Positions 1-8,411 of a stretch of DNA of 64,000 nucleotides are shown one piece after another. A model generated the notes under the pieces. That model saw only the letters and a list, made by a program, of their open reading frames with translations. It did not search any database and was not told the DNA's origin. Every line of letters begins with the position of its first letter. Position 1 is the stretch's first letter. Location of the stretch: contig NZ_JARP01000002.1 in assembly GCF_000708595.2 (NCBI RefSeq), positions 124,001-188,000 on the forward strand. Reading direction: 5' to 3'. Source of the DNA: Flavobacterium sp. KJJ. Its GTDB lineage: Bacteria > Bacteroidota > Bacteroidia > Flavobacteriales > Flavobacteriaceae. A program made the position numbers and the translations under genes.

Positions 1-237
1 AAATTTGCACCGACAATTAATGCTTTAAAAGAAAAACTGAATGCCATTAAAATTTCAGAATTGGATTTTCAAAGCAGAAAAATTGCAGATTTTAATGAAG
101 CTCAAGCTGAAATCATCAGCAACAGAATTATTCAAAAAATCACTACACATTTTGCTAATCACTTAAAAGACGACGACACCATGGTAGATGAAAGCATCGA
201 ATGGATCGAAAAAGTCTTCAAAATAAAAGCATCCTAA
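1..237 (+). CDS. hemA: Glutamyl-tRNA reductase, C-terminal end (partial)
   Basis: An open frame enters from the left edge and ends at the TAA at 235-237, giving the last 78 residues of a protein. The segment is helical and charged, with a pattern typical of the C-terminal dimerisation helices of glutamyl-tRNA reductase (residues such as SRKIADFNEAQAEIIS and the NRIIQKITTHFANHLK stretch). HemA makes glutamate-1-semialdehyde from glutamyl-tRNA with NADPH, the first committed step of C5-pathway heme synthesis. The catalytic and NADPH domains lie outside the window. The call rests partly on position: hemC, hemD and hemE follow directly on the same strand. Without the neighbours the fragment alone would be only moderately convincing. 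Confidence 0.85.
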   Translation, partial: KFAPTINALKEKLNAIKISELDFQSRKIADFNEAQAEIISNRIIQKITTHFANHLKDDDTMVDESIEWIEKVFKIKAS

Positions 238-242
238 ATTTA

Positions 243-285
243 TTTTACCATTAAGATATTAAGCTAATTAAGCTTAATGGTAAAA
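243..285. repeat. 13-bp perfect palindrome between hemA and hemC
   Basis: The arms TTTTACCATTAAG (243-255) and CTTAATGGTAAAA (273-285) are exact inverted complements around a 17-nt loop. There is no T-tract after it on the + strand, so it is not a normal terminator for hemA. It may be a processing hairpin or a decayed intergenic palindrome. Confidence 0.6.
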
Positions 286-314
286 AAACAAAAACCTTGG
301 TTTTAAAACAAAAC

Positions 315-1238
315 ATGGCTGAAAAAACAATCAGAATTGGAACTCGCGATAGCGAACTAGCACTTTGGCAAGCACATAATGTAGAAAAAAAACTCAACGA
401 TTTAGGTTACAAAACTGAAATTGTTGCAGTAAAATCTCAAGGTGATATTATTTTGGACAAACCACTTTACGAATTGGGAATTACCGGAATTTTTACCAAA
501 ACCTTAGACATTGCCATGATTAATGGCGATGTTGACATTGCGGTTCATTCGATGAAAGATGTTCCAACAGCATTGCCAAAAGGAATTGTTCAGGCTGCTG
601 TTTTAGAAAGAGCAAATGTTTTAGATATTTTAGTTCATAAAGGAAATCCTGATTTTACGAATCCAAGCACCATTGCAACCGGAAGTTTACGCCGCCAGGC
701 ACTTTGGTTTAATAAATATCCAAATCATACTGTGGTTGACTTACGTGGAAATGTAAACACACGCATGCAAAAATTACAAGACAATAATTGGGACGGAGCT
801 GTTTTTGCCGCGGCAGGTTTGGAGCGCATTAACATAAAACCAGAAAATTATATTAATTTAGACTGGATGATTCCCGCCCCGGCACAAGGAGCAATGCTTG
901 TTGTAGCAATGGAAAATGACAATTATACACTTGATGCACTTTCGCAGCTAAATCATATTGAGACTGAAATTTGTACTTATATAGAACGTCAGTTTTTAAG
1001 AACACTCGAAGGCGGTTGTACTGCACCAATTGGAGCTTTAGTAACATATAATGAAGACGAAGACACTTTGCATTTTCAGGGTGTTTTGCTTTCTGTTGAT
1101 GGAAAACAAAAACTAGAAATCAATAAAACTGTTGATATTTCAGAATGGAAAAAATTAGGTTTTCATTCGGCTCAGGAAATTCTGAACAACGGCGGAACGG
1201 AATTGATGGCATCTATTAAAGAATCTTTAAAAAAATAA
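315..1238 (+). CDS. hemC: Hydroxymethylbilane synthase (porphobilinogen deaminase)
   Basis: A cytosolic enzyme of 307 residues that joins four porphobilinogens into hydroxymethylbilane. The frame begins with the family signature MAEKTIRIGTRDSELALWQ. It contains the catalytic loop VHSMKDVPT (Asp82), the substrate-binding TGSLRRQA segment, and the cofactor loop LEGGCTAPIGA, in which Cys235 should carry the dipyrromethane cofactor. The frame is open back to a TTG at 297, but the ATG at 315 gives the normal N-terminus. The stop codon abuts the hemD start with no spacer, so the two genes are almost certainly translated together. Length and motifs are complete. Confidence 0.97.
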   Translation: MAEKTIRIGTRDSELALWQAHNVEKKLNDLGYKTEIVAVKSQGDIILDKPLYELGITGIFTKTLDIAMINGDVDIAVHSMKDVPTALPKGIVQAAVLERANVLDILVHKGNPDFTNPSTIATGSLRRQALWFNKYPNHTVVDLRGNVNTRMQKLQDNNWDGAVFAAAGLERINIKPENYINLDWMIPAPAQGAMLVVAMENDNYTLDALSQLNHIETEICTYIERQFLRTLEGGCTAPIGALVTYNEDEDTLHFQGVLLSVDGKQKLEINKTVDISEWKKLGFHSAQEILNNGGTELMASIKESLKK

Positions 1239-1904
1239 ATGGCAAAATCAATTCAAATATTATCTACAAAAAAGCTTTCAGGAGAACAAAAACAAGCATT
1301 GGTAAAATCCAACATTGAAGTTCTTGAAGCAGATTTTATCCAAACTCAAAATAAATCTTTCGAATTAAAAGATATTAACGAGAATCTAATTTTTACGAGC
1401 CAAAATGCCGTTCACAGCGTTTTAGCAGATCCAAAATCAGAGGAGCTGAAAAGCAAGAATGTTTTTTGTGTTGGCTTAAAAACTAAAATCCTTTTATCTG
1501 AAAGCGGTTTTAATGTTGTGGCTTACACCGGTTACGCTTCAGATTTGGCAGAAATTATCACTTTGATTTACCGTAACGAAAACTATACTTTTTTTAGCGG
1601 AAATCTTCGTAGAGAAACTTTGCCAAAAGCCCTAAAAGATGCCAATATAAAATTCAATGAAATTCAGGTTTACGATACTTCATTAACACCTCAAAAAATA
1701 AAAACTGCAGTTGATGCAATACTATTTTTTAGTCCGTCTGGCGTTGAAAGTTATTTAAAAGAGAACACTATTAAGAAAGAAAAATGCTTTTGCATTGGAG
1801 AAACCACTGCCGAAGTTTTACATAAAATTACAAAAAACATCCTCATTGCAGATCAGCCAACGGTTGAAGATGTTTTAGAAGCTGTTTTAGAAGAATATAA
1901 ATAA
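1239..1904 (+). CDS. hemD: Uroporphyrinogen-III synthase
   Basis: A protein of 221 residues beginning on the base after the hemC stop. HemD cyclises hydroxymethylbilane with inversion of ring D to uroporphyrinogen III. The family is poorly conserved; visible support is the two-lobed alpha/beta pattern, the segments LIFTSQNAVHSVL (about residue 50) and ILFFSPSGVESYL (about residue 160), and the late CIGETTAEVL motif, all typical of HemD. The position between hemC and hemE is decisive. Nothing is truncated. Confidence 0.93.
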   Translation: MAKSIQILSTKKLSGEQKQALVKSNIEVLEADFIQTQNKSFELKDINENLIFTSQNAVHSVLADPKSEELKSKNVFCVGLKTKILLSESGFNVVAYTGYASDLAEIITLIYRNENYTFFSGNLRRETLPKALKDANIKFNEIQVYDTSLTPQKIKTAVDAILFFSPSGVESYLKENTIKKEKCFCIGETTAEVLHKITKNILIADQPTVEDVLEAVLEEYK

Positions 1905-1915
1905 TAAGAAACATT

Positions 1916-1993
1916 TCCTGCAAAGTTTCAAAAACCTTGTAGGTGTATATTAATCAACAACAATACCTACAAGGTTTTTGAAACTTTGCAGGA
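1916..1993. repeat. 29-bp perfect inverted repeat between hemD and hemE
   Basis: The left arm 1916-1944 and right arm 1965-1993 are exact reverse complements of 29 nt, separated by a 20-nt loop. The left arm starts TCCTGCAAAGTTTC and ends AACCTTGTAGGT. No T-run follows. Such a long, error-free palindrome inside an apparent operon suggests a recently moved miniature repeat or an RNA hairpin that affects hemD/hemE expression. Confidence 0.85.
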
Positions 1994-2007
1994 TAAACAA
2001 ATAAGAA

Positions 2008-3033
2008 ATGTTAAAAAACGACCTATTTTTAAAAGCATTAAAAGGAGAAACTGTGCAACGTCCGCCAGTATGGATGATGCGCCAAGCCGGAAGATATTTG
2101 CCAGAATTTATCGCTTTACGTGATAAATACGATTTCTTCACACGTTGTCAAACGCCAGAATTGGCAGCAGAAATTACTGTTCAGCCAATTCGCAGAATTG
2201 CTCCAGATGCAGCGATTTTGTTCTCAGACATTTTAGTTGTGCCTCAAGCAATGGGAATCGAAGTTTTAATGAAAGAGAATTTTGGCCCGTTTTTACCAAA
2301 TCCGATTCGTTCATTAGAAGATGTTGAGCGCGTTTATGTTCCGGATATTCAGGAAAGTCTTGGTTATGTAATGGATGCTATTAAATTGACCAAAGAAATG
2401 CTGAACGACGAAGTACCGTTAATAGGTTTCGCCGGTTCGCCATGGACAATTTTTTGTTATGCTGTTGAAGGAAAAGGTTCTAAGAGTTTTGATACCGCAA
2501 AAGGCTTCTGTTTTTCAAATCCTGTTGCAGCACATACATTATTACAAAAAATCACAGATACTACTATTTTATATTTAAAAGAAAAAGTAAAAGCTGGAGT
2601 TGATGCCGTTCAGATTTTTGATTCTTGGGGCGGAATGCTTTCACCTGTTGATTATCAGGAATTTTCATGGAAATACATCAACCAAATCGTTGAAGCTTTA
2701 GCAGATCACGCTCCGGTTATTGTCTTCGGAAAAGGATGTTGGTTTGCTTTAGGTGAAATGGGTAAAAGTAGGGCTTCTGCTTTAGGTGTAGACTGGACTT
2801 GTTCGGCTAGAAATGCACGTTATTTGTCTGGCGGAAATATTACTTTACAAGGAAATTTTGACCCGTCAAGATTGCTTTCTCCAATTCCAACCATCAAAAA
2901 AATGGTTCACGAAATGATAAACGAGTTCGGAAAAGATAAATATGTTGTAAATTTAGGTCACGGAATTTTGCCAAATATCCCTGTAGATCACGCAAAAGCG
3001 TTTATTGACGCGGTTAAGGAATACGGACAATAG
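2008..3033 (+). CDS. hemE: Uroporphyrinogen decarboxylase
   Basis: A protein of 341 residues, the normal length for the family. It removes four acetate carboxyl groups from uroporphyrinogen III to give coproporphyrinogen III in the cytosol. The signature [16 protein letters not shown] lies near residues 18-33, with [14 protein letters not shown] near 72-85, [12 protein letters not shown] near 137-148 and the late [15 protein letters not shown] motif. The start ATG follows the palindrome by 14 bases. The gene lies in hem order, so joint expression with hemCD is likely despite the 103-bp gap. Confidence 0.98.
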   Translation: MLKNDLFLKALKGETVQRPPVWMMRQAGRYLPEFIALRDKYDFFTRCQTPELAAEITVQPIRRIAPDAAILFSDILVVPQAMGIEVLMKENFGPFLPNPIRSLEDVERVYVPDIQESLGYVMDAIKLTKEMLNDEVPLIGFAGSPWTIFCYAVEGKGSKSFDTAKGFCFSNPVAAHTLLQKITDTTILYLKEKVKAGVDAVQIFDSWGGMLSPVDYQEFSWKYINQIVEALADHAPVIVFGKGCWFALGEMGKSRASALGVDWTCSARNARYLSGGNITLQGNFDPSRLLSPIPTIKKMVHEMINEFGKDKYVVNLGHGILPNIPVDHAKAFIDAVKEYGQ

Positions 3034-3052
3034 TATACAAGCATTCAGTCTT

Positions 3053-3081
3053 AGTTTTCAGTCACTTTAAAACTGAAAACT
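3053..3081. repeat. 10-bp inverted repeat after hemE
   Basis: AGTTTTCAGT (3053-3062) and ACTGAAAACT (3072-3081) are exact complements with a 9-nt loop. No T-tract follows. It lies in the 70-bp gap before the next gene and looks like another intergenic palindrome, not a terminator. Confidence 0.5.
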
Positions 3082-3103
3082 GGGACTCAAAACTCAAAAA
3101 ATA

Positions 3104-3481
3104 ATGCTAAACAAAGGCTTAAGAGACGAGGAAAGCATCAGAATTGACAATGTACTGAAAACATTGCGCTCGCTTGACTTTGTACCTCATCCCTTGACAG
3201 ATGATACAAAATTAGATATTGAAAATCAGTTAAAAGAATTTGGTTTAAATATTCAAACTCTCGTTGATTATCAAAATGAAGAATTGATAACATTATTAAT
3301 TCGATGTCATTTAGATTTTAATCAATTGGAACAATTTGCTGATTTTTTAATAGATTTTTCCCATGTCGAAAATTATAATTTTAAAAATAAAGCTTTAGCT
3401 ATTTACCAATATATTCAACAGGAAAGCAAGGTTTTTTCTTTCGGAATAAATACTAAAATTAATTCTCTTAAAAACAAATAG
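3104..3481 (+). CDS. Hypothetical protein, 125 aa
   Basis: An ATG-started frame of 125 residues, co-directional with the heme genes and followed one base later by the GNAT gene. I do not recognise the family. It has no signal peptide or membrane segment, is rich in Leu, Asn and Asp, and is predicted to be mostly helical and soluble. A single Cys lies near residue 68. Length, codon use like its neighbours and tight spacing support a real gene. A heme-pathway role would only be guessed from position. Confidence 0.75.
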   Translation: MLNKGLRDEESIRIDNVLKTLRSLDFVPHPLTDDTKLDIENQLKEFGLNIQTLVDYQNEELITLLIRCHLDFNQLEQFADFLIDFSHVENYNFKNKALAIYQYIQQESKVFSFGINTKINSLKNK

Positions 3482-3482
3482 A

Positions 3483-4032
3483 ATGAGTTTTACAGCTTGG
3501 AAAATAGACCGAATTGAAAATGTTCATCCCGAAGCGTTTTATAAACTAGTCAATAAGAATAGAAATCATATTGGAAAAACTTTCCCAGTAACACTTGCCA
3601 ATTCCGATTCATTAAATAAAGCTGAAGATTTTCTGGCAGTGAGTCTTGATAAAGAAAAAAACAATGAAGGATTTTATTTTTACGCAAGAGACATTAAAAC
3701 CAACGATTTAATTGGTTATTTGTGTAAAAACGATTGATTACCGCATTTTAAAATGTGAATTGGGCTATTTTGCAGCTGAAGATTATCAGGGAAAAGGGGT
3801 AACATCAAAAATGGTTTCTGATGCGCTGGACTTTTGTTTCAACGAATTAAAAATGAACAAAGTTTTTATCTGCACTTCAGAAATTAATTTGGCAAGCCAG
3901 CGAATTGCATTAAAACACAATTTTAAACAAGAAGGAATTTTAAGAGACGAATTTAGAAATGGTGATGGCGAGTTGCAAAACACCGTTTATTTCGGATTGC
4001 TTAAATCAGAATATAATACTCATGAAAGATAA
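3483..4032 (+). pseudogene. GNAT acetyltransferase broken by a frameshift
   Basis: Two overlapping frames (3483-3737 and an open frame running to 4032) together spell one RimJ/RimL-type N-acetyltransferase of about 180 residues. The first gives the N-terminal half and ends just after DLIGYLC. The second resumes with VKTIDYRILKCELGYF, then the acetyl-CoA loop YQGKGVTSKM and the late RIALKHNFKQEGILR motif. The break lies in TTGTGTAAAAA (about 3719-3730). Restoring one GT unit gives LIGYLCVKTIDYR, which fits the family; loss of one A also restores the frame, but with one residue fewer. The gene is probably inactivated; a sequencing error or programmed shift cannot be excluded. Its end overlaps the hemF start. 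Confidence 0.75.
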
Positions 4033-4936
4033 ATTTTACGCCTACATACAAAAATTACAAGACCAAATCTGTGCCGGATTAGAAGCTGTGGACGGAACTG
4101 CAAAATTCCGTGAAGATCTTTGGAAACGTCCTGAAGGCGGAGGCGGAAGAACTCGCGTTATTGAAAACGGCCCCGAAGGCTCAGGAGTTTTTGAAAAAGG
4201 CGGTGTAAACATTTCTGCTGTTCACGGTACACTGCCAGAAGCAATGCAAAAAATGTTTGGCGTTGGCGAAGCTGATTTCTTCGCTTGCGGATTAAGCTTG
4301 GTTTTACACCCAAAAAACCCTATGGTTCCTACTGTCCACGCTAATTGGCGTTATTTTGAAATGTATGATGAATCTGGAAAAGTAATCGAACAATGGTTTG
4401 GCGGCGGACAAGATTTAACACCATATTATTTGTTTGAAGAAGATGCAGTGCACTTTCACCAAACTTGTAAAACAGCGTGTGACAAACATAATCCGGAGTT
4501 TTATCCCAAATATAAAAAGCAATGCGATTCGTATTTTTGGAATGCGCACCGTAACGAAGCACGTGGCATTGGCGGTTTGTTCTTTGATTATTGCAAAGCA
4601 AATGAAACAATGTCAATGGAAAATTGGTTTAATTTTGTATCTGAAGTTGGAAATAGTTTTCTTGAAGCTTATGTTCCAATTGTAGAGAAAAGAAAGAATT
4701 TAGAATATACCTCAGAAAACAGAAATTGGCAAGAAATCCGCCGTGGACGTTATGTTGAGTTTAATCTGGTTCATGATAAAGGCACTTTATTCGGTTTAAA
4801 AACCAACGGAAGAATCGAAAGTATTTTAATGAGTCTGCCTCCGCATGTGCAATGGGTTTATGATCATCATGCCGAAAAAGGAAGTAAGGAAGAGAAATTA
4901 GTAAATGTATTAGAAAATCCGCGCGAATGGATCTAA
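4022..4936 (+). CDS. hemF: Coproporphyrinogen-III oxidase, aerobic
   Basis: A protein of 304 residues that uses O2 to decarboxylate two propionates of coproporphyrinogen III to vinyls. Motifs in order: RTRVIENGPEGSGVFEKGGVN (positions about 40-60), HPKNPMVPTVHANWRYFE, GGGQDLTPYY, the DYCKAN segment and RRGRYVEFNLVHDKGT. All are hallmarks of HemF. The frame is open further upstream, but the ATG at 4022 gives the natural start, MKDKFYAYIQKLQ. It overlaps the end of the frameshifted GNAT gene by 11 bases and the next gene by 10, indicating translational coupling. The choice of HemF implies an aerobic lifestyle. Confidence 0.97.
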   Translation: MKDKFYAYIQKLQDQICAGLEAVDGTAKFREDLWKRPEGGGGRTRVIENGPEGSGVFEKGGVNISAVHGTLPEAMQKMFGVGEADFFACGLSLVLHPKNPMVPTVHANWRYFEMYDESGKVIEQWFGGGQDLTPYYLFEEDAVHFHQTCKTACDKHNPEFYPKYKKQCDSYFWNAHRNEARGIGGLFFDYCKANETMSMENWFNFVSEVGNSFLEAYVPIVEKRKNLEYTSENRNWQEIRRGRYVEFNLVHDKGTLFGLKTNGRIESILMSLPPHVQWVYDHHAEKGSKEEKLVNVLENPREWI

Positions 4937-5868
4937 AACTGATTTATATAGTATTTTTTGCAAGCGTTTTTGGGTGTTTTGCCCAAAAAGATTCGCTGCA
5001 AAATCCCTATTTTAAATCGTATGATGATAAAGTTACAGTTAGCTCTTATTATTTAGATACTTCCAACAATTTTCAAATCGGATTTACCACAAATGGTCAA
5101 AAGAATTACATTGACCTGATTCCGAATCGACAGGAACAATTAGGTTTGAGTTTAGGCTATAAGTTCGTTGACATTAGTTTTGGCTTTTCGCCGAAGTTTT
5201 TTGATGTAAACAAAGATAATTCAGATTCAAAATTATTTAGTTTCAATACCCGTTTTTATCACAAAAAATGGATGCAGTCTTTCACGTTCATTAATCAAAA
5301 AGGATTTTATGCCAGCGAAGAAAGTGTTCAAGTTCCTTTTCCGCGAATGCGAACTACAAAAATTGGAGGAACAACTTCGTATGTTTTTAATGATAATTTC
5401 TCTTATAAAACTTTAGTGAATCAAAACGAATGGCAAACTAAAAGTTCCGGTAGTTTTATTCCTAATTTTTCGTTTTATTACACGAATTTAAATTTAAATA
5501 ATGAGCCAAATTCTTCCAACGGAGATTTTTATGTTTTTTCGTTAGCGCCCTCCTATTTTTATAATTTTGTGATTAGTGATAGAATATTAATCGGAACCGG
5601 AATTGCATTTGGCGCTGGAATTAATGATATAGATGGTGATGTTTCGGCACTTTATCAGCTGGATCTAAATTTAAAATTAGCATACAATACCGATCGGTTT
5701 TTTGCTTTTGCGAGTTTAAATACAATTAATTTTATTCAGAAAGAGTCTGCAAAAGATAGACTTAATGATAATATATCAACTGTAAAATTAAGTATTGGAT
5801 ACCGGTTTGATCCTCCAAACAAAGTAAAAGAGGTTTACGAGAAGGTGAATGAGAAGACTGGCCTTTGA
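4927..5868 (+). CDS. DUF4421-like outer-membrane protein
   Basis: A protein of 313 residues with a signal peptide (MDLKLIYIVFFASVFGCFAQ, cut near residue 19). The rest alternates aromatic and polar residues as in a transmembrane beta barrel and ends with the strand LSIGYRFDPP followed by a short charged tail. The pattern resembles the DUF4421 family of Bacteroidota. The reaction or cargo is unknown. It overlaps hemF by 10 bases, so it is co-translated with a heme gene; a role in envelope transport near heme synthesis is possible but unsupported. Confidence 0.8.
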   Translation: MDLKLIYIVFFASVFGCFAQKDSLQNPYFKSYDDKVTVSSYYLDTSNNFQIGFTTNGQKNYIDLIPNRQEQLGLSLGYKFVDISFGFSPKFFDVNKDNSDSKLFSFNTRFYHKKWMQSFTFINQKGFYASEESVQVPFPRMRTTKIGGTTSYVFNDNFSYKTLVNQNEWQTKSSGSFIPNFSFYYTNLNLNNEPNSSNGDFYVFSLAPSYFYNFVISDRILIGTGIAFGAGINDIDGDVSALYQLDLNLKLAYNTDRFFAFASLNTINFIQKESAKDRLNDNISTVKLSIGYRFDPPNKVKEVYEKVNEKTGL

Positions 5869-5946
5869 AAATTTTAGAATGAACAATATTACATATGAGC
5901 TGACGCTCGCAATAACGGAGTATTTATAATAAAATAAATTATCATT

Positions 5947-6843
5947 ATGAGAAATATAAATAAGGCACAACTAGATCGCATGCATTCTGGAAAAGGATTT
6001 ATCGCAGCACTTGATCAAAGTGGCGGAAGTACACCAAAAGCATTATCGTTATATGGCGTTCAAGAAAGCAGTTTTAGTAATGATGAAGAAATGTACACTC
6101 TTGTTCATGAAATGAGAACTCGAATAATTAAAAGTCCTGCCTTTGACAGTGACTATATTTTGGGAGCCATTTTATTTGAAAATACAATGGATCGCAAAAT
6201 TGACGGCCAATGGACTGCCGACTATTTATGGGAAAAGAAAAATATAGTTCCGTTTTTAAAAGTAGACAAAGGACTTGCTGATCTTGCAAACGGCGTACAA
6301 TTAATGAAACCTATTGCTGGTTTAGACGAATTGTTAACCCGAGCTGTAGAAAGAAATATTTTTGGAACTAAGATGCGTTCTGTTATAAAAGAAGCTAATA
6401 GTGAAGGAATTCGAGAAATAGTTGAACAGCAATTTGCGGTAGGTTTGCAAATTTTTGAAAAAGGACTTGTACCTATTATTGAACCCGAAGTAGATATTTA
6501 CAGCGCTGATAAAGAAAAGTCAGAAGCAATTTTAAAAGAAGAAATTAAAAAACAACTTAGCCTATTAGATGATAATGTGAAAGTAATGCTGAAACTGTCG
6601 ATCCCAACTGTGAATGACTTTTATAAAGAATTAATATCTGATCCGCATGTAGTGCGCGTTGTGGCATTGTCTGGCGGATATGGTCAAGATGAAGCTAATT
6701 ATAAACTATCTCAAAATCACGGATTGATTGCCAGTTTTTCAAGAGCATTATCTGAGGGACTTTCTGCAGGTCAATCTGATGCTGATTTTAATACTAAGTT
6801 AGAAAAGACAATTGCAGCCATTTACGAAGCTTCTATTACATAA
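5947..6843 (+). CDS. fda: Fructose-bisphosphate aldolase, class I
   Basis: A protein of 298 residues matching the bacterial (staphylococcal-type) class I aldolases. The N-terminus [20 protein letters not shown] is the family signature, [15 protein letters not shown] is at about residue 177, and VMLKLSIPT (about residue 215) should contain the Schiff-base lysine. It splits fructose-1,6-bisphosphate into DHAP and glyceraldehyde-3-phosphate without a metal. It sits between hemF/DUF4421 and hemB with gaps of about 80 and 106 bp, so it may have its own promoter. Confidence 0.95.
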   Translation: MRNINKAQLDRMHSGKGFIAALDQSGGSTPKALSLYGVQESSFSNDEEMYTLVHEMRTRIIKSPAFDSDYILGAILFENTMDRKIDGQWTADYLWEKKNIVPFLKVDKGLADLANGVQLMKPIAGLDELLTRAVERNIFGTKMRSVIKEANSEGIREIVEQQFAVGLQIFEKGLVPIIEPEVDIYSADKEKSEAILKEEIKKQLSLLDDNVKVMLKLSIPTVNDFYKELISDPHVVRVVALSGGYGQDEANYKLSQNHGLIASFSRALSEGLSAGQSDADFNTKLEKTIAAIYEASIT

Positions 6844-6949
6844 TTTAGTCGAAAGATTAGAGTTATTAAAGTCGAAAGTGTCTGTCATCAATTAATAAAA
6901 ATAAGATTGTAGAAAAATCTAAAATCTACATTCTAAAATCTAAATTTAT

Positions 6950-7942
6950 ATGTTCCCATTACAAAGAAACCGCCGTTTAAGAACCAACGAATCTATTCGT
7001 TCTTTAGTTCGTGAAACAAGTTTGAGTCCACAGGATTTTATGCTTCCAATGTTTGTGGCTGAAGGAAAAGATGTAAAAGTTGCCATTCCATCAATGCCAG
7101 GAATTTATCGTCATTCATTAGACAATACAATTAAAGAAGTAAAAGAAGCTTGGGATTTAGGAATAAAAGCGGTGAATATTTATGTAAAAGTAAGCGAAAA
7201 TCTTAAAGATAATAAAGGTGTTGAAGCCTGGAATAAAGACGGATTGATGCAGCAAACTATTCGCGCTATAAAAGATGCTGTTCCGGAAATGATTGTTATG
7301 CCTGATGTTGCGCTAGATCCTTATTCTATTTACGGACATGATGGAATTATCGAAAACGGTCAATTAATTAACGACGCAACTGTTGATGCCTTAACCCGAA
7401 TGAGTTTAAGTCACGCTGAAGCCGGAGCCGATTTTGTTGCACCAAGCGACATGATGGATGGACGCGTTTTAGCAATCAGAAAAGCATTAGAAGAAAACGG
7501 ACATCACAATGTTGGAATCATGAGTTACAGTGCAAAATATGCATCTGCATTTTACGGACCGTTTCGTGATGCACTAGATTCTGCTCCTGTAGATTCTCAA
7601 AATATTCCAAAGGATAAAAAGACTTATCAAATGGATTATGCCAACAGAATTGAAGGAATTCGTGAAGCATTATTAGATGTTGAAGAAGGCGCAGATATTG
7701 TAATGGTAAAACCAGGAATTGCTTATTTGGATATTGTTCGCGAGGTAAAAAATGCCGTTCATGTGCCGGTTGCAGTTTACCAAGTATCTGGTGAGTACGC
7801 TATGGTAAAGGCCGCTGCAGAAAGAGGATGGTTAGATCATGACAAAATTATGTTAGAGCAACTTTATTGCATTAAGCGTGCTGGGGCAAGTATTATCTCA
7901 ACTTACTTCGCAAAAGAAGCCGCTGTAATTTTAAATAAATAA
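6950..7942 (+). CDS. hemB: Delta-aminolevulinic acid dehydratase (porphobilinogen synthase), non-zinc type
   Basis: A protein of 330 residues that condenses two 5-aminolevulinates to porphobilinogen. The two active-site lysines are in SYSAKYASAFYGPF (Lys196) and MVKPGIAYLD (Lys254, Schiff base). Where zinc-dependent enzymes carry a three-cysteine site, this one reads MPDVALDPYSIYGHDG, with Asp/Ala in place of Cys, the arrangement of magnesium-activated HemB. It is downstream of the other hem genes and shares one base with the following cytochrome gene, so the pair is probably co-translated. Confidence 0.97.
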   Translation: MFPLQRNRRLRTNESIRSLVRETSLSPQDFMLPMFVAEGKDVKVAIPSMPGIYRHSLDNTIKEVKEAWDLGIKAVNIYVKVSENLKDNKGVEAWNKDGLMQQTIRAIKDAVPEMIVMPDVALDPYSIYGHDGIIENGQLINDATVDALTRMSLSHAEAGADFVAPSDMMDGRVLAIRKALEENGHHNVGIMSYSAKYASAFYGPFRDALDSAPVDSQNIPKDKKTYQMDYANRIEGIREALLDVEEGADIVMVKPGIAYLDIVREVKNAVHVPVAVYQVSGEYAMVKAAAERGWLDHDKIMLEQLYCIKRAGASIISTYFAKEAAVILNK

Positions 7943-8346
7943 TGATGAAGAAAGTATTATTCTTATCCGCTGTTTTGGCTTTAGCATCATGTAAAAAAGA
8001 AACAACTGAAAACAAAGTTCAAACAAATACAGAAAATTATTCAGAAGGAGAATCAGCAGAAGCGAAAACTCCAGAAGCTTTAGGAAAAGCTATTTTTGAA
8101 GGAAGAGGAAATTGTACTTCTTGCCATCAAGTAGATCAAAAAATCATCGGGCCAAGCATTCAGGAAATTGGAAAAACCTACAAAGAAAAAAAAGGAGATA
8201 TCGTTACTTTCTTAAAAGGAAATGCAGATCCAATTGTTGATCCAAGTCAGTTTTCTGTAATGAAAACAAATTTCCCAGTGACACAGGCAATGTCGGATGA
8301 GGAATTAAAAGCATTAGAAGCGTATATTTACAGCAATTCGAAATAA
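7942..8346 (+). CDS. Small c-type cytochrome lipoprotein
   Basis: A protein of 134 residues with a lipoprotein signal (KKVLFLSAVLALASC, lipid-bearing Cys near residue 17) and a single heme c domain: CTSCH with Cys58, Cys61 and axial His62, and a likely second ligand Met107 in FSVMKTNFP. It is probably anchored in the envelope facing the periplasm and passes electrons to a terminal oxidase or peroxidase. A tandem ATG allows a start at 7942 or 7945. It is coupled to hemB and followed by a terminator, closing the heme cluster. Confidence 0.93.
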   Translation: MMKKVLFLSAVLALASCKKETTENKVQTNTENYSEGESAEAKTPEALGKAIFEGRGNCTSCHQVDQKIIGPSIQEIGKTYKEKKGDIVTFLKGNADPIVDPSQFSVMKTNFPVTQAMSDEELKALEAYIYSNSK

Positions 8347-8370
8347 ACAATACTTTATCATATAAAACAA

Positions 8371-8399
8371 AAACGGCGCTAAATTAGCGCCGTTTTTTT
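8371..8399. terminator. Bidirectional intrinsic terminator
   Basis: AAACGGCGCT (8371-8380) and AGCGCCGTTT (8386-8395) form a perfect GC-rich stem with a 5-nt loop, followed by a T-run to 8399. The A-rich left flank gives a U-run on the other strand, so it can serve both the cytochrome gene and the convergent peptidase gene. Confidence 0.93.
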
Positions 8400-8411
8400 A
8401 TATTTAAAATA

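Noticed and set aside
297..314. TTG start six codons upstream for hemC
   Set aside because: The ATG at 315 gives the conserved N-terminus.
4341..4685. Frames in other phases within hemF
   Set aside because: hemF is unambiguous over its full length.
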